Positions 18,375 to 27,636 are shown, numbered from the stretch's first letter. The stretch is DNA of 64,000 nt from VBAU01 sp036005185 (GCA_036005185.1 DASYQS010000041.1:1-64000); one strand, 5' to 3'. Notes: generated from the sequence alone by a model not told the origin. Translations and numbers: made by a program.

Positions 18375-19349
18375 TTATTCTTTCAGGGGTCGTTTTTTTA
18401 CCATTCCACCGCGTGTATCTTTTATACTGTGCATAACAATAAAAGCATTAGGATCAATTTTTTCTATCTCAGCATTAAGCTTGCTAATTTCCAATCGTGT
18501 AATTACGGTAAAAATAATTTCAGTTGAGTGATAGGTTTCCCCACTCTTACCATACCCTTTTTTGCCTGAATAAATGGTTAAGCCTCTTCTTAGCTTAGTC
18601 CTGATCATATCTGCTATTTCTTTATTTCTCGGTGAAATGATGATGATACCGGTAAATTCCTCTATGCCCTCTAAAATAAAATCAACTGTTTTTGATGCTG
18701 CTAGGTAAATAAGAATAGAATACAATGCAATTTCAACGGAAAGCAAATACGCTGCTACGGAAAAAATTGCGATGTTGAATAAAAGAATAAAATCACCAAC
18801 CGACAAGCTGCTTTTACGATTGAAAAAAATAGCAAGAATTTCGGTGCCATCAATAACGCCACCACCTCGAATAGTGAGCCCGATACCAGCACCCAGAAAG
18901 AAACCGCCAAAAACGGCGATCAACAGTTTATCATTAGTTACAATAGGGTATGGTATTACAGCCACTGCGATAGCCAGTAAAGAAATGGCTGCAGCGCTTT
19001 TTATGCTAAATGCTTTATTTATTTGCTGCCATCCAAGTATGATAAATGGGAGATTGATTATGATAATAAGAAATGCTAAAGTAAAATTCGTTTTTTCATG
19101 GATCAATAATGATATGCCCATTACGCCACCATCAATAAAATTATTCGGTATCAAAAAACCTTTCAATCCGAAGCCTGCAGAAAGCACTCCGGTAAGCATG
19201 AACAACATATCGCGAACAGCGTGTAGGGTTTTCTTCCTGCCCTGCATAACTTTTTTGGCGGTCATGTAACGGGTTAAGGAATGCTTATCCGTCTTGCCAA
19301 AAGCTTTTTGAATTTGCAAGCGAATAATATTTATGAATTGTGGGTTCAT
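18375..19349 (-). CDS. YitT-family membrane protein (DUF161/DUF2179)
   Basis: The 324-residue protein has about five to six hydrophobic segments between residues 45 and 215, including SAGFGLKGFLIPNNFIDGGVMGISLL and GAGIGLTIRGGGVIDGTEILAIF. Those glycine-rich stretches mark the two DUF161 halves. A soluble C-terminal DUF2179 domain (GLTIYSGKKGYGKSGETYHSTEIIFTVITRLE) follows. YitT proteins are inner-membrane proteins of uncertain, probably transport, function. A -33/-7 promoter sits immediately upstream, implying an almost leaderless mRNA. Confidence 0.9.
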   Translation of the reverse strand: MNPQFINIIRLQIQKAFGKTDKHSLTRYMTAKKVMQGRKKTLHAVRDMLFMLTGVLSAGFGLKGFLIPNNFIDGGVMGISLLIHEKTNFTLAFLIIIINLPFIILGWQQINKAFSIKSAAAISLLAIAVAVIPYPIVTNDKLLIAVFGGFFLGAGIGLTIRGGGVIDGTEILAIFFNRKSSLSVGDFILLFNIAIFSVAAYLLSVEIALYSILIYLAASKTVDFILEGIEEFTGIIIISPRNKEIADMIRTKLRRGLTIYSGKKGYGKSGETYHSTEIIFTVITRLEISKLNAEIEKIDPNAFIVMHSIKDTRGGMVKKRPLKE

Positions 19350-19359
19350 GTGATGATTT

Positions 19360-19392
19360 CAAAGTTAGCAAGGCATGTTCAAATGAAATCAA
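19360..19392 (-). promoter_or_regulatory. yitT promoter (TTG, 22 bp, TAACTTTG)
   Basis: On the minus strand, TTG at 19392-19390 and TAACTTTG at 19367-19360 have a 22-bp spacer. The start point would lie only a few bases before the ATG at 19349. Confidence 0.6.
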
Positions 19393-19408
19393 TACTTATC
19401 TTTCCATA

Positions 19409-20506
19409 ATGAAAATTGCCGATGTCATTTCTTTCCTTGAAACGTTAGCTCACCCTTCTTTACAAGAGCATTACGATAATGCAGGTTTAGTTGTTGGACA
19501 AAGCAATTGGGAATGTCAAGGGATCATTTGTTCCTTAGATGCAACGGAAGAAGTGATCAATGAAGCTATCGGTAAAAATTGTAATCTCATTGTAGCTCAT
19601 CATCCAATCATTTTTGGAGGATTAAAAAAGATCACCGGAAAAAATTATGTAGAAAAAACAGTAATAACTGCCATAAAAAATGATATTGCTATTTATGCTA
19701 TCCACACCAATCTTGATAATGTAATTGAGGGCGTAAACGGAAAAATAGCGGGAATGCTTGGACTTCGGAATATTTCTATTCTTTCGCAAAAGGAAAGCAC
19801 CTTAAAAAAGCTTTTCACTTTTGCCCCGATTGATAAAGCAGAGCAAGTTCGAAATGCAATTTTCGGAGCAGGCGGTGGGCATATAGGGAATTATAGTGAA
19901 TGCAGTTTTAATGTTGAGGGAACAGGTACTTTTAAAGGAGAGCAGGGAACTAATCCTTATATAGGAGAAGCAGGCAAGCGGCATCAAGAAAATGAGATAA
20001 AAATAGAAGTAATATTCCCCGCTTGGCTTGAAAATGGTCTTGTTCAAGCTATGAAAGAAGTTCATCCTTATGAAGAAGTAGCTTATGATGTAATAAGCCT
20101 TGCAAACTGGCATACAGGGATTGGAAGCGGAATAATTGGAGAATTAGCAGAACCAATGAATGAAACTGGCTTTTTATCCTATGTAAAAAAAATATTTAAT
20201 CTGCAAGTTATTCGCCACACGAATCTATTGAGTAAACCTGTGAAAAAAGTCGCTCTTTGCGGAGGCGCAGGGAGCTTTCTTGTTCCTAAGGCCCTGGCTG
20301 CGAGTGCTGATGTATATATAACGGCAGATATGAAATATCATGAGTTTTTTGACGCTAACGGCCGTATGGTGATCGCGGATATTGGTCATTATGAAAGCGA
20401 ACAGTTTACGATTGATCTTTTAGCTGAAATTTTAGAGCAAAAATTCCTTAACTTTGCCGTCCTTAAAACTAAGGTTCAAACTAACCCCGTTAATTATTTC
20501 TTGTGA
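19409..20506 (+). CDS. Nif3-like dinuclear metal center protein
   Basis: ATG 19409 gives MKIADVISFLETLAHPSLQEHYDNAGLVVG, the standard Nif3/DUF34 start, and 365 residues. Metal-ligand motifs include NLIVAHHPIIFGG and YAIHTNLDN in the N-terminal half, and DIGHYESE near the C-terminus. The middle (about 135-235) is the PII-like insert found in YqfO-type members, with GGGHIGNYSECSFN and VHPYEEVAYDVI. GTP cyclohydrolase I type 2 is an annotation often used, but the role is not settled. The zinc-ribbon coiled-coil gene follows, a frequent Bacteroidota pairing. Confidence 0.92.
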   Translation: MKIADVISFLETLAHPSLQEHYDNAGLVVGQSNWECQGIICSLDATEEVINEAIGKNCNLIVAHHPIIFGGLKKITGKNYVEKTVITAIKNDIAIYAIHTNLDNVIEGVNGKIAGMLGLRNISILSQKESTLKKLFTFAPIDKAEQVRNAIFGAGGGHIGNYSECSFNVEGTGTFKGEQGTNPYIGEAGKRHQENEIKIEVIFPAWLENGLVQAMKEVHPYEEVAYDVISLANWHTGIGSGIIGELAEPMNETGFLSYVKKIFNLQVIRHTNLLSKPVKKVALCGGAGSFLVPKALAASADVYITADMKYHEFFDANGRMVIADIGHYESEQFTIDLLAEILEQKFLNFAVLKTKVQTNPVNYFL

Positions 20507-20598
20507 TTAAATGCGATGTTGCGGGTTTTGAGTTTACGACTGAAAGTTTGAATAACCAAAGACCAACCAAAACGATAAACAAAAAACTATAACGATAC

Positions 20599-21354
20599 AT
20601 GGCACAAGTAAAAGAATTTTCCGTTGAAGAGAAACTTTCTGCATTAGTTACCCTTCAAAAAATTGAAAGCAAACTGGATGAAATTCATATTTTAAAAGGC
20701 GAGTTACCGATGGAAGTAGCTGACCTGGAAGATGAAATCCAGGGACTGCATTCCCGTCAAACTCGTATTGAGGAAGAAATAAATGGCATTACAGAATTTA
20801 TAGAACAAAAGAAAGAAGCCATTAAAGAGGCACAAGCTTTAATCAAGAAATACGAAAAGCAAAGCGACAATGTAAAGAACAACCGTGAATTTGAGGCCAT
20901 TAATAAAGAGATCGAGATGCAGCAGTTGGAAGTAAAGCTTTGTGAAAAACACATTAAAGATGCGAATGAGGAAATTGCTGAAAAAGCCGTAGCTCTCGAC
21001 AAGGCAAAAAAGGCATTAGCCGCCAAAGAGGGAGTTTTGACAACGAAAAAAGGAGAATTGGAAAAAATTATTGCAGCTACCGAAAAAGAAGAAAGGCATT
21101 TTAATAAAATGGCTGCCGAGGCTAGGGAGCACGTAGATGACCGCCTGCTGACCAGCTATGATAAAATTCGCAAAAGCTACAGAAATGGATTAGCTGTGGT
21201 TGCTGTAGAACGTGATGCTTGCGGTGGTTGCTTTTATGCCATTCCTCCACAAAAGCAAAGCGAAATAAAGCAACATAAAAAAGTAATGGTTTGTGAAAAC
21301 TGCGGCCGCATACTTGTAGATGATGACCTGCATACAAGAGTAGAAATAAAATAA
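20599..21354 (+). CDS. Coiled-coil C4 zinc-ribbon protein (DUF164 type)
   Basis: The 251-residue protein is a long antiparallel coiled coil (about residues 8-190, rich in E/K/Q). It is capped by a C-terminal C4 zinc ribbon with CGGC at about 209-212 and CENC at about 233-236. Homologues with a solved fold look like nucleic-acid-binding hairpins, but the function is not defined. It is probably in one unit with the Nif3 gene 92 bp upstream, and is followed by a clean terminator. Confidence 0.88.
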   Translation: MAQVKEFSVEEKLSALVTLQKIESKLDEIHILKGELPMEVADLEDEIQGLHSRQTRIEEEINGITEFIEQKKEAIKEAQALIKKYEKQSDNVKNNREFEAINKEIEMQQLEVKLCEKHIKDANEEIAEKAVALDKAKKALAAKEGVLTTKKGELEKIIAATEKEERHFNKMAAEAREHVDDRLLTSYDKIRKSYRNGLAVVAVERDACGGCFYAIPPQKQSEIKQHKKVMVCENCGRILVDDDLHTRVEIK

Positions 21355-21411
21355 GCCACTGATTGATTTAAAAATTATAGGATCAGCGATCAAAAATATT
21401 TTTTTTATTTT

Positions 21412-21437
21412 CCCGTTCTTTTGAGCGGGTTTTTTTT
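21412..21437 (+). terminator. Rho-independent terminator
   Basis: CCCGTTC (21412-21418) and GAGCGGG (21423-21429) form a 7-bp stem with a TTTT loop, followed by T8. It lies 58 bases after the zinc-ribbon gene. Confidence 0.88.
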
Positions 21438-21574
21438 ATTAAGGTATAACGTGTCGCCCTCACTTTTTGCATTGTGTCACATATCTCAGAGTTTAAAACT
21501 TTATAAGGCTTTTTAAATGAATTTCCTAATTTGCTCATCATATAAATCATTCCGGTCAAACTAATCAGCTATCG

Positions 21575-23236
21575 ATGCTGCAAAAACTTTTTATACAGAA
21601 TTATGCCATCATTGATGAGCTGGAAGTTAATTTCTCCAATAAGTTAAATGTAATTACGGGAGAAACGGGTGCAGGCAAATCAATTATCATTGGTGCATTA
21701 GGCCTAATATTAGGTGAAAGAGCGGACAGCACTGCGCTTGTGAATAAAGAAAGAAAATGTTTTGTAGAAGGGATTTTTGAGGTCAGGAATAAAAAAGAAA
21801 TTAAAAGTTTTTTGTTGCAAAATGAATTGGATACAAACGATGAGTTGATTATCAGAAGAGAGATTGGTACGAATGGAAAATCCAGGGCATTTGTCAATGA
21901 TACGCCGGTTACACTGTCGCAACTCACCCAATTAAGTTCTTTGCTAGTTGATCTGCATCAGCAGTTTGACACCCTCCAATTGAGTGAAAGCGATTTTCAA
22001 AGAGAGGTTTTAGATGCATTGGCCACGCATCCGGAATTGATAAATAGTTACCAGCAAATTTTTAGCAAATGGCAGTTGACAAAAAAAGAATGGGAACGAT
22101 TGAAAGAACAGAAGCAGCAGTTTGAAAAAGAGTTTGATTATAACCAATTTCAATACAACGAACTGGAAGAGTTAAAGTTTGAAGAAAATGAATTAGAGGA
22201 GCTGGATTCAGAATTGAAACTGCTAAATCATTCGGAAGGAATTAAAGCAGCTTTGTCAAAAACATACCAGGAATTGGAAGAAGGAGAAACTCCGATCGTA
22301 TCACAATTAAAAACTCTGGTCAATCAATTACAGATTTATTCTTATTATCATCCCGATTTGCCTTCTCTCATCCAACGCTTGCAATCTACACAGATCGAAC
22401 TGCAGGATATTGCTGATGAAACAGACCGTATAAGTAACCATATTCATTTTGACCCTGAAAAAATTGAACAGATCAATGAGCGGCTGTCTTTGGGGTATAA
22501 ATTACTGAAGAAGCATGGCGTTAAAACAACCAACGAATTATTACAGATCCAGCAGCAACTCGCCGAAAAATTGCAAGCGGTATTAAATATTGATGAACAA
22601 TTACAGCGAAAAGAAAAGGAAACGGAAAAATTGTTTTTTGAGGCAAAACAACTAGCTACAAAAATTTCTGACGGAAGAAAAAAGCAAATAACGCCCTTGG
22701 AGGAAAAGGTAAATAATTTACTGGCACAAGTAGGTATGCCTAATGCAAAATTGAAGGTTGAGGTTAAGGATAAGACGGAGGATTTAAATTTTTTTGGAAC
22801 AAATATTATAGAGTTTTTGTTCGATCCTAATAAGAGCAATCAATTTCTTTCTATAAAAAAAATAGCCAGCGGAGGCGAGCTAAGCCGTTTAATGTTGTGC
22901 ATAAAATCGCTGGTCGCTCAATCTATTGATTTGCCCACCTTGATCTTTGATGAAATTGATACAGGCATTTCGGGGGAAGCGGCCAGACAAGTGGGGATCA
23001 TTGTGAAAGCGCTGGCGGCAAAACGACAGGTAGTTTGCATAACTCACCAGCCGCAGATAGCAGGAAAAGCCGATGCGCATTTCTTTGTTTATAAAGACAT
23101 TGTGAATAACATCGTAAAAACAAATATTCGCCAATTAACTGAAGAAGAGAGAATAACAGCAATTGCCAAAATGCTGAGTGGTGAAAAACCTACGGCAGCT
23201 GCAATGGAAAATGCAAGAGAGATGGTTTCTAATTAA
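21575..23236 (+). CDS. recN: DNA repair protein RecN
   Basis: The 553-residue SMC-like ATPase has Walker A GETGAGKS at residues 29-36 and a central coiled coil (about 155-360). The ABC signature is ASGGELSRLMLCIK, with Walker B TLIFDEIDTGISGEA and a final ITHQPQIAGKADAHFFV. RecN acts in double-strand break repair with RecA. The length matches the family. The small membrane protein gene follows after 9 bp. Confidence 0.96.
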   Translation: MLQKLFIQNYAIIDELEVNFSNKLNVITGETGAGKSIIIGALGLILGERADSTALVNKERKCFVEGIFEVRNKKEIKSFLLQNELDTNDELIIRREIGTNGKSRAFVNDTPVTLSQLTQLSSLLVDLHQQFDTLQLSESDFQREVLDALATHPELINSYQQIFSKWQLTKKEWERLKEQKQQFEKEFDYNQFQYNELEELKFEENELEELDSELKLLNHSEGIKAALSKTYQELEEGETPIVSQLKTLVNQLQIYSYYHPDLPSLIQRLQSTQIELQDIADETDRISNHIHFDPEKIEQINERLSLGYKLLKKHGVKTTNELLQIQQQLAEKLQAVLNIDEQLQRKEKETEKLFFEAKQLATKISDGRKKQITPLEEKVNNLLAQVGMPNAKLKVEVKDKTEDLNFFGTNIIEFLFDPNKSNQFLSIKKIASGGELSRLMLCIKSLVAQSIDLPTLIFDEIDTGISGEAARQVGIIVKALAAKRQVVCITHQPQIAGKADAHFFVYKDIVNNIVKTNIRQLTEEERITAIAKMLSGEKPTAAAMENAREMVSN

Positions 23237-23245
23237 TACTGTTTG

Positions 23246-23452
23246 ATGAAATGGAAAGCCATTGTAATACTATTCATCATTTTACTTTCTCTAATTCCTG
23301 TTTATTCAATTAATAAGTATTTGCAAAAAATTTTAAGACCGAGAGAATCTCTTGCTCGATTATTATTTTATTTGCTAACCGGAATGGTATTGGTTTTTCT
23401 TTATACATTAATTCTTGTACTCTTAATAAAGTGGGTATTTCCTGGCGCTTGA
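23246..23452 (+). CDS. Small two-helix membrane protein
   Basis: The 68-residue product has two hydrophobic segments (AIVILFIILLSLIPVYSI and LLFYLLTGMVLVFLYTLILVLLIKWVF) separated by a basic loop (KYLQKILRPRESLAR). ATG 23246 is preferred over the TTG one codon earlier. It lies 9 bp after recN and 49 bp before fabI on the same strand. I do not recognise a family; the length and spacing support a real gene. Confidence 0.65.
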   Translation: MKWKAIVILFIILLSLIPVYSINKYLQKILRPRESLARLLFYLLTGMVLVFLYTLILVLLIKWVFPGA

Positions 23453-23501
23453 GAATTACTTCTTATTTTTATGCCTTCACGATAAACTAAACTAATAAAC
23501 C

Positions 23502-24308
23502 ATGGGAAATAATCTTTTGAAAGGAAAAAAGGGAATTATTTTCGGGGCATTGGATGAAAAATCCATTGCATGGAAAACTGCGGTAAAATGTTATGAAGAA
23601 GGTGCGCAGATCGTTTTGACAAATGCTCCTGTTGCATTGCGTATGGGCGAGATCAATAAACTGGCTGAGCAATGCGGGAATGCTCCGGTAGTTGGAGCAG
23701 ACGTAACCAACATGGATGATCTGAAAAATCTTTTCCAAAAAGCTATGGAACATTTTGGTGGCAGCTTCGATTTTATTCTGCACTCAATCGGCATGAGTTT
23801 GAATGTTCGTAAAGGCAAGCATTATACTGAGATGAATTACGAATGGAACCAAAAAACATTGGATATTTCTGCCATGAGCTTGCATAAAGTATTAAGGACC
23901 GCCTGGGATATGGATGCATTGAAAGAGTGGGCAAGCGTGGTGGCATTAACTTATATAGCAGCGCAAAGAGTTTTTCCCGATTATAATGAAATGGCTGACG
24001 CTAAGGCTTTATTGGAAAGTGTGACCAGAATGTTTGGTTATTATTACGGTCAAAAGAAAAAGGTAAGAGTAAACACCATTTCACAATCACCTACAAGAAC
24101 TACCGCAGGCAGCGGTGTAAAAGGTTTTGACTCATTCATAGATTATGCGGAAAAAATGAGTCCTTTGGGAAATGCGAGTGCTGAGGACTGCGCCAACTAC
24201 TGTGTTTTAATGTTTAGTGATTATACCCGTATGGTGACCATGCAAAATCTTTTCCATGATGGAGGATTTTCTTTTACGGGTGTGTCTGAAAAGTTAATGA
24301 GTTCGTAG
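23502..24308 (+). CDS. fabI: Enoyl-[acyl-carrier-protein] reductase (NADH)
   Basis: The 268-residue short-chain reductase of the FabI class has the N-terminal NAD loop GIIFGALDEKSIAWKTAVKC, LHSIGMSLN, and the Y-x6-K catalytic pair Tyr161/Lys168 (DYNEMADAK). The substrate loop has SPTRTTAGSGVKGFD. It reduces trans-2-enoyl-ACP in the last step of fatty-acid elongation. The overall shape is typical, so triclosan-type inhibitors would be expected to bind the same site. Confidence 0.95.
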   Translation: MGNNLLKGKKGIIFGALDEKSIAWKTAVKCYEEGAQIVLTNAPVALRMGEINKLAEQCGNAPVVGADVTNMDDLKNLFQKAMEHFGGSFDFILHSIGMSLNVRKGKHYTEMNYEWNQKTLDISAMSLHKVLRTAWDMDALKEWASVVALTYIAAQRVFPDYNEMADAKALLESVTRMFGYYYGQKKKVRVNTISQSPTRTTAGSGVKGFDSFIDYAEKMSPLGNASAEDCANYCVLMFSDYTRMVTMQNLFHDGGFSFTGVSEKLMSS

Positions 24309-24404
24309 TTGTGAATGGTGAATTGCCAATGGTGAATAGCGAACAGAACGTACAAGGGGGTGACCAACAGGTGATGAGCAGAATTCCTTAAGCTGGTGAC
24401 TAAA

Positions 24405-24437
24405 TAAAAACCGTTCAATTAATAGATTTGAACGGTT
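24405..24437 (-). terminator. Rho-independent terminator of the DUF2795 gene
   Basis: AACCGTTCAA (24409-24418) pairs with TTGAACGGTT (24428-24437) around a 9-base loop. On the minus strand it is followed by TTTTTATTT. It lies 42 bases past the stop of the DUF2795 gene. Confidence 0.85.
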
Positions 24438-24478
24438 AAACAAGTCTCGAAACTCGTAGATAAAAGCCAAGAGCTTTT

Positions 24479-24700
24479 CTAATATTCATCTTCATTGAAC
24501 AGAAAATCTTCCTGTGAGGGATAGTCGGGCCAAATGTCTTCAATACTCTCATACACCTCGCCCTCGTCTTCCAGTTCCTGCAGGTTTTCGACCACTTCAA
24601 TAGGTGCGCCAGAACGGATAGAATAATCAATCAGCTCGTCTTTCGTAGCGGGCCATGGCGCATCTTCAAGATAAGAGGCTAATTCGAGTGTCCAGAACAT
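24479..24700 (-). CDS. DUF2795 domain protein
   Basis: The 73-residue product beginning MFWTLELASYLEDAPWPATK matches the short, highly conserved DUF2795 proteins of Bacteroidota, with SGAPIEVVENLQELEDEGE and DIWPDYPSQEDFLFNEDEY. It is strongly acidic and probably a small helical cytoplasmic protein of unknown function. The frame is open to 24748, but ATG 24700 fits the family start and leaves a leader of about 50 bases. It has its own consensus promoter and terminator, so it is monocistronic. Confidence 0.88.
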   Translation of the reverse strand: MFWTLELASYLEDAPWPATKDELIDYSIRSGAPIEVVENLQELEDEGEVYESIEDIWPDYPSQEDFLFNEDEY

Positions 24701-24756
24701 CTTTTTCCAGGGTTTTAAATTTATAATAACGGTGGATGCCCACCCCAAAATTTTCG

Positions 24757-24787
24757 CAAATGTAGCTTTATTAACGAATTTTCCAAA
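24757..24787 (-). promoter_or_regulatory. Consensus Bacteroidota promoter (TTTG, 19 bp, TACATTTG)
   Basis: On the minus strand, TTTG at 24787-24784, a 19-bp spacer and TACATTTG at 24764-24757 match the -33/-7 consensus fully. This is the best promoter match in the window and drives the DUF2795 gene, giving transcription from about 24750. Confidence 0.8.
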
Positions 24788-24906
24788 TCCTCAGTTGTCC
24801 ACCCCCCATTCAAGAATTTCTTAAAAACAAAGAAGCTTTCAGTTGCGATTATTTATAATGGGTTAGGTTTGTAGATATTTGATTATTGAAATAACATTTT
24901 GGCTGC

Positions 24907-25557
24907 ATGCTCATCGGGAAAAATATTCATAAAAGGTATGGAACGGTTGAAGTATTAAGGGGAGTTGATATAGATATCAAAAAAGGGGAGATTGTAAGCA
25001 TTGTAGGCTCATCGGGGGCAGGGAAAAGCACCTTGCTTCATATATTAGGAACTCTTGATGGGGCAGATAGGGGAATAGTGGTTTTGAATAACGTGAATGT
25101 AGGCTCTTTGCAGGGGCGAAAGCTGGCTGATTTTCGTAATAGGAGCATCGGGTTCGTTTTCCAATTTCATCACCTGCTTCCCGAATTTACAGCGTTGGAG
25201 AATGTTTGCATTCCCGGCTGGCTGGCTGGTAGAAAAAGCACAGAGGTAGAGGAAAAGGCAGGCGGCCTATTGGGTTTATTAGGATTATCCGAACGTATGG
25301 AAAATAAGCCGAATCAGATGAGTGGTGGCGAGCAGCAAAGAGTGGCAGTTGCCCGGGCCCTGATCAATAACCCGGCAATTGTTTTTGCCGACGAGCCGAC
25401 AGGGAACCTGGATTCAGCCAATGCAAAAGAACTTCATCAATTATTTTTCGATCTGAGAAATAAATTCAATCAAACCTTTCTTATTGTTACTCACAACGAA
25501 GAACTGGCACAGCTTAGCGATAGAGTGCTTCATATGAAAGATGGGAAAATAATTTAA
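24907..25557 (+). CDS. ABC transporter ATP-binding protein (LolD-like)
   Basis: The 216-residue ATPase has Walker A GSSGAGKST, Q-loop FVFQFHHLLPEF, signature MSGGEQQRVAVARAL, Walker B AIVFADEPTGNLDS and the H-loop VTHN. The FQFHHLLPEFTALENV segment and size are those of LolD (lipoprotein release). No permease gene (LolC/E-like) is adjacent, so the partner must be encoded elsewhere. Confidence is high for the family and moderate for LolD itself. Confidence 0.88.
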   Translation: MLIGKNIHKRYGTVEVLRGVDIDIKKGEIVSIVGSSGAGKSTLLHILGTLDGADRGIVVLNNVNVGSLQGRKLADFRNRSIGFVFQFHHLLPEFTALENVCIPGWLAGRKSTEVEEKAGGLLGLLGLSERMENKPNQMSGGEQQRVAVARALINNPAIVFADEPTGNLDSANAKELHQLFFDLRNKFNQTFLIVTHNEELAQLSDRVLHMKDGKII

Positions 25558-25599
25558 ACCGCTGTTATTTATATGGGATTTAAAACAAACGTTTTGGGT

Positions 25600-26208
25600 T
25601 TATTTTCTGTCAATGTCTAGAATTTTATCTTTATCGAACATGGCTTTTAATTGCTTTTTGTCTACGGCAAACACATCTTCTGAATAGGCACCCTCACCTT
25701 TACGTTTTAAATCGGCGAGCCCGGTTGCTTTATTGGTCTCATATTGATTGATACGAATAAAGACAGAGTCGCCTTGGACTTCATCAACCTTATAGAGTGT
25801 ATATTGATTGTCATCTGTTTTAATTTCAAAAATATCTCCAATCTGCGGAGATAAAATGAATTTTGCATTTTTCTCGTTTTTATTTTTCTCACTAATAACT
25901 CCGACTACAATTAATACGGCTACAAGAGCTAAACCTCCAAATGTCCATATGGGCGTTTTGGTTTGATGTTTCAGATTCTCGTAAGACATTTGGAAAGCAG
26001 AAGGCATTTCCTTCTGTTTCAGTACCTGTTTACAGTTGGTACATTGAGTAACAGCAGTCTTAGCCAATGGAAAAAAGGGAATCCAAAAAACATGAGCATA
26101 TTTTTGAAAAATATAAAGTTCAACACTGCTTTGGGTTTTGCAGTTAGGGCACTGGTCAATTAATGTTTCTTTAGCAAGTTGTTTTGCTTTGCTTCCGTAA
26201 ATAATCAT
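25600..26208 (-). CDS. Zinc-ribbon membrane protein of unknown function
   Basis: The 202-residue product starts with a cytoplasmic zinc ribbon (CPNC at about 20-23 and CTNC at about 56-59). One transmembrane helix (WTFGGLALVAVLIVVGVI, about 88-105) and a charged domain follow, with IGDIFEIKTDDNQYTLYKVDEV that could be SH3-like. Fragments of this type occur widely in Bacteroidota, and I know of no assigned role. It converges with the LolD-like gene and precedes nothing obvious. Confidence 0.7.
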   Translation of the reverse strand: MIIYGSKAKQLAKETLIDQCPNCKTQSSVELYIFQKYAHVFWIPFFPLAKTAVTQCTNCKQVLKQKEMPSAFQMSYENLKHQTKTPIWTFGGLALVAVLIVVGVISEKNKNEKNAKFILSPQIGDIFEIKTDDNQYTLYKVDEVQGDSVFIRINQYETNKATGLADLKRKGEGAYSEDVFAVDKKQLKAMFDKDKILDIDRK

Positions 26209-26285
26209 AGTTTGTCAGGTTTAGAGGTTTTTTAATGGCCCCTATTTACAAAAAAACTTTCATTTATAAAAGCTTGCTAAAATAT

Positions 26286-26849
26286 TTATTGATGTATTCT
26301 TGGCATCCAAGGAAATTCTTGTGCCTTTAATAAGTGAGAAGTATAGCGGGAAAGAACGAAGAGATAATCACTTAAGCGATTCAGGTATTTTATAATCATT
26401 GAATCTTCTTTCTCCTGCTCTTGAAGTCTTACGCAACAACGCTCTGCTCTGCGGCACACGCAACGGGCAATATGCAAATGAGAAACATGGGGATGACCGC
26501 CGGGAAGGATAAAATTTTTCATTTCAGGCAATATTTCATCCATCCTGTCGATTTCTTTTTCTAAGGTTTCAATGTCCATTTCTTTCAAATCGGGAATTCT
26601 CATCTTCGGTTCTTTTTCCGGGTCACAGGCCAACGATGAGCCAATAGTAAAAAGACGATCCTGTACTTCTCGTAAAATTTTTCTTCCGGTTTCATCAGTT
26701 AAAAGATCACGACATAAACCAATGTAGGAGTTTAGTTCGTCAACGGTGCCATAGGCTTCAATACGCAAATCTGATTTTAATACTTTGGTTCCTCCTATTA
26801 AAGAGGTTGTTCCTTTATCACCGGTTTTTGTATAAATCTTTAAGGACAT
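26286..26849 (-). CDS. Cob(I)yrinic acid a,c-diamide adenosyltransferase (PduO type)
   Basis: The 187-residue protein has the PduO-type N-terminal ATP-binding motif IYTKTGDKGTTSLIGG, RIEAYGTVDELNSYIG, and the conserved helices ARCVCRRAERCC and LNRLSDYLFVLSRY. It transfers the adenosyl group of ATP to Co(I) corrinoids to make adenosylcobalamin. Length matches the family. It may indicate cobalamin salvage rather than synthesis, since no other cob genes are present. An ABC ATPase gene lies upstream on the same strand. Confidence 0.93.
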   Translation of the reverse strand: MSLKIYTKTGDKGTTSLIGGTKVLKSDLRIEAYGTVDELNSYIGLCRDLLTDETGRKILREVQDRLFTIGSSLACDPEKEPKMRIPDLKEMDIETLEKEIDRMDEILPEMKNFILPGGHPHVSHLHIARCVCRRAERCCVRLQEQEKEDSMIIKYLNRLSDYLFVLSRYTSHLLKAQEFPWMPRIHQ

Positions 26850-26925
26850 AGCAGTTCATAGTTAATGGGTCATTGTTCATGGATCTATTTATGAATTATC
26901 TTCAATGAACCATGAACCTATCATT

Positions 26926-27636
26926 TCAAACAGTCACAAAGTCTGCTTTAGGCGATTTCGGGGAATCACTTTCTACCGCTCCATCTCTTAATCTTATTAC
27001 TCGCCTCGCTCTATTGGCAATATCTTCTTCATGAGTTACCAAAACAACCGTGTTACCCGAAGAGTTTATTTTTTCAAAAATATCCATGATCTCATATGAA
27101 GTTTTGGTATCAAGATTACCTGTTGGCTCATCAGCAAGGATAATGGCAGGATCGTTCACTAATGCTCTTGCGATGGCAACACGCTGAGATTGTCCCCCGC
27201 TCAATTCATTTGGCTTATGACTACTTCTATCGGTAAGACTTACAAGCTCAAGTACATGTTTTGCTTTTTCGGTTCGCTGCTTTTTAGTGAGCCCTGCATA
27301 GATCAGCGGCAATGCTACATTTTCAAGGGCGGTAAGGCGTGGCAATAAATTAAACTGTTGGAAAACAAAACCAATTTCTTTGTTGCGGATATCAGCCAGT
27401 GCATTATCTTCCATTTGGCTTACATCTTGTCCATTCAAAATATATTTTCCCGCTGTTGGCGTATCCAAACAACCAAGAATATTCATGAGTGTGCTTTTAC
27501 CTGAACCCGACGGACCCATTAGTGCCACGTACTCATTTTTATAAATTTCAAGCGAAATATTTCTCAATACTTCCAGCACTTGCTTGCCCATGAAGTAGCT
27601 TTTTCGAATTCCGTCAAGATGTATAATCGGGTTCAT
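26926..27636 (-). CDS. ABC transporter ATP-binding protein (MacB/FtsE-like)
   Basis: The 236-residue ATPase has Walker A GPSGSGKST, Q-loop FVFQQFNLLPRL, signature LSGGQSQRVAIARAL, Walker B AIILADEPTGNLD and VTHE. It belongs to the MacB-type subfamily, which works with MacB/FtsX permeases in efflux or lipoprotein handling. Like the gene at 24907 it has no adjacent permease. The C-terminal tail (SPKSPKADFVTV) is not conserved. Confidence 0.88.
   Translation of the reverse strand: MNPIIHLDGIRKSYFMGKQVLEVLRNISLEIYKNEYVALMGPSGSGKSTLMNILGCLDTPTAGKYILNGQDVSQMEDNALADIRNKEIGFVFQQFNLLPRLTALENVALPLIYAGLTKKQRTEKAKHVLELVSLTDRSSHKPNELSGGQSQRVAIARALVNDPAIILADEPTGNLDTKTSYEIMDIFEKINSSGNTVVLVTHEEDIANRARRVIRLRDGAVESDSPKSPKADFVTV

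Noticed and set aside
24310..24375. Possible gene or RNA between fabI and the DUF2795 gene
   Set aside because: The sequence is a repeat-like run (GTGAATGGTGAATTGCC...) without a conserved frame or structure other than the DUF2795 terminator.
26850..26925. Possible small RNA or operator between the cobalamin adenosyltransferase and the ABC ATPase
   Set aside because: It consists of repeated GTTCATGG/CCATGAAC-like stretches, a common low-complexity intergenic repeat; no promoter or terminator is seen.
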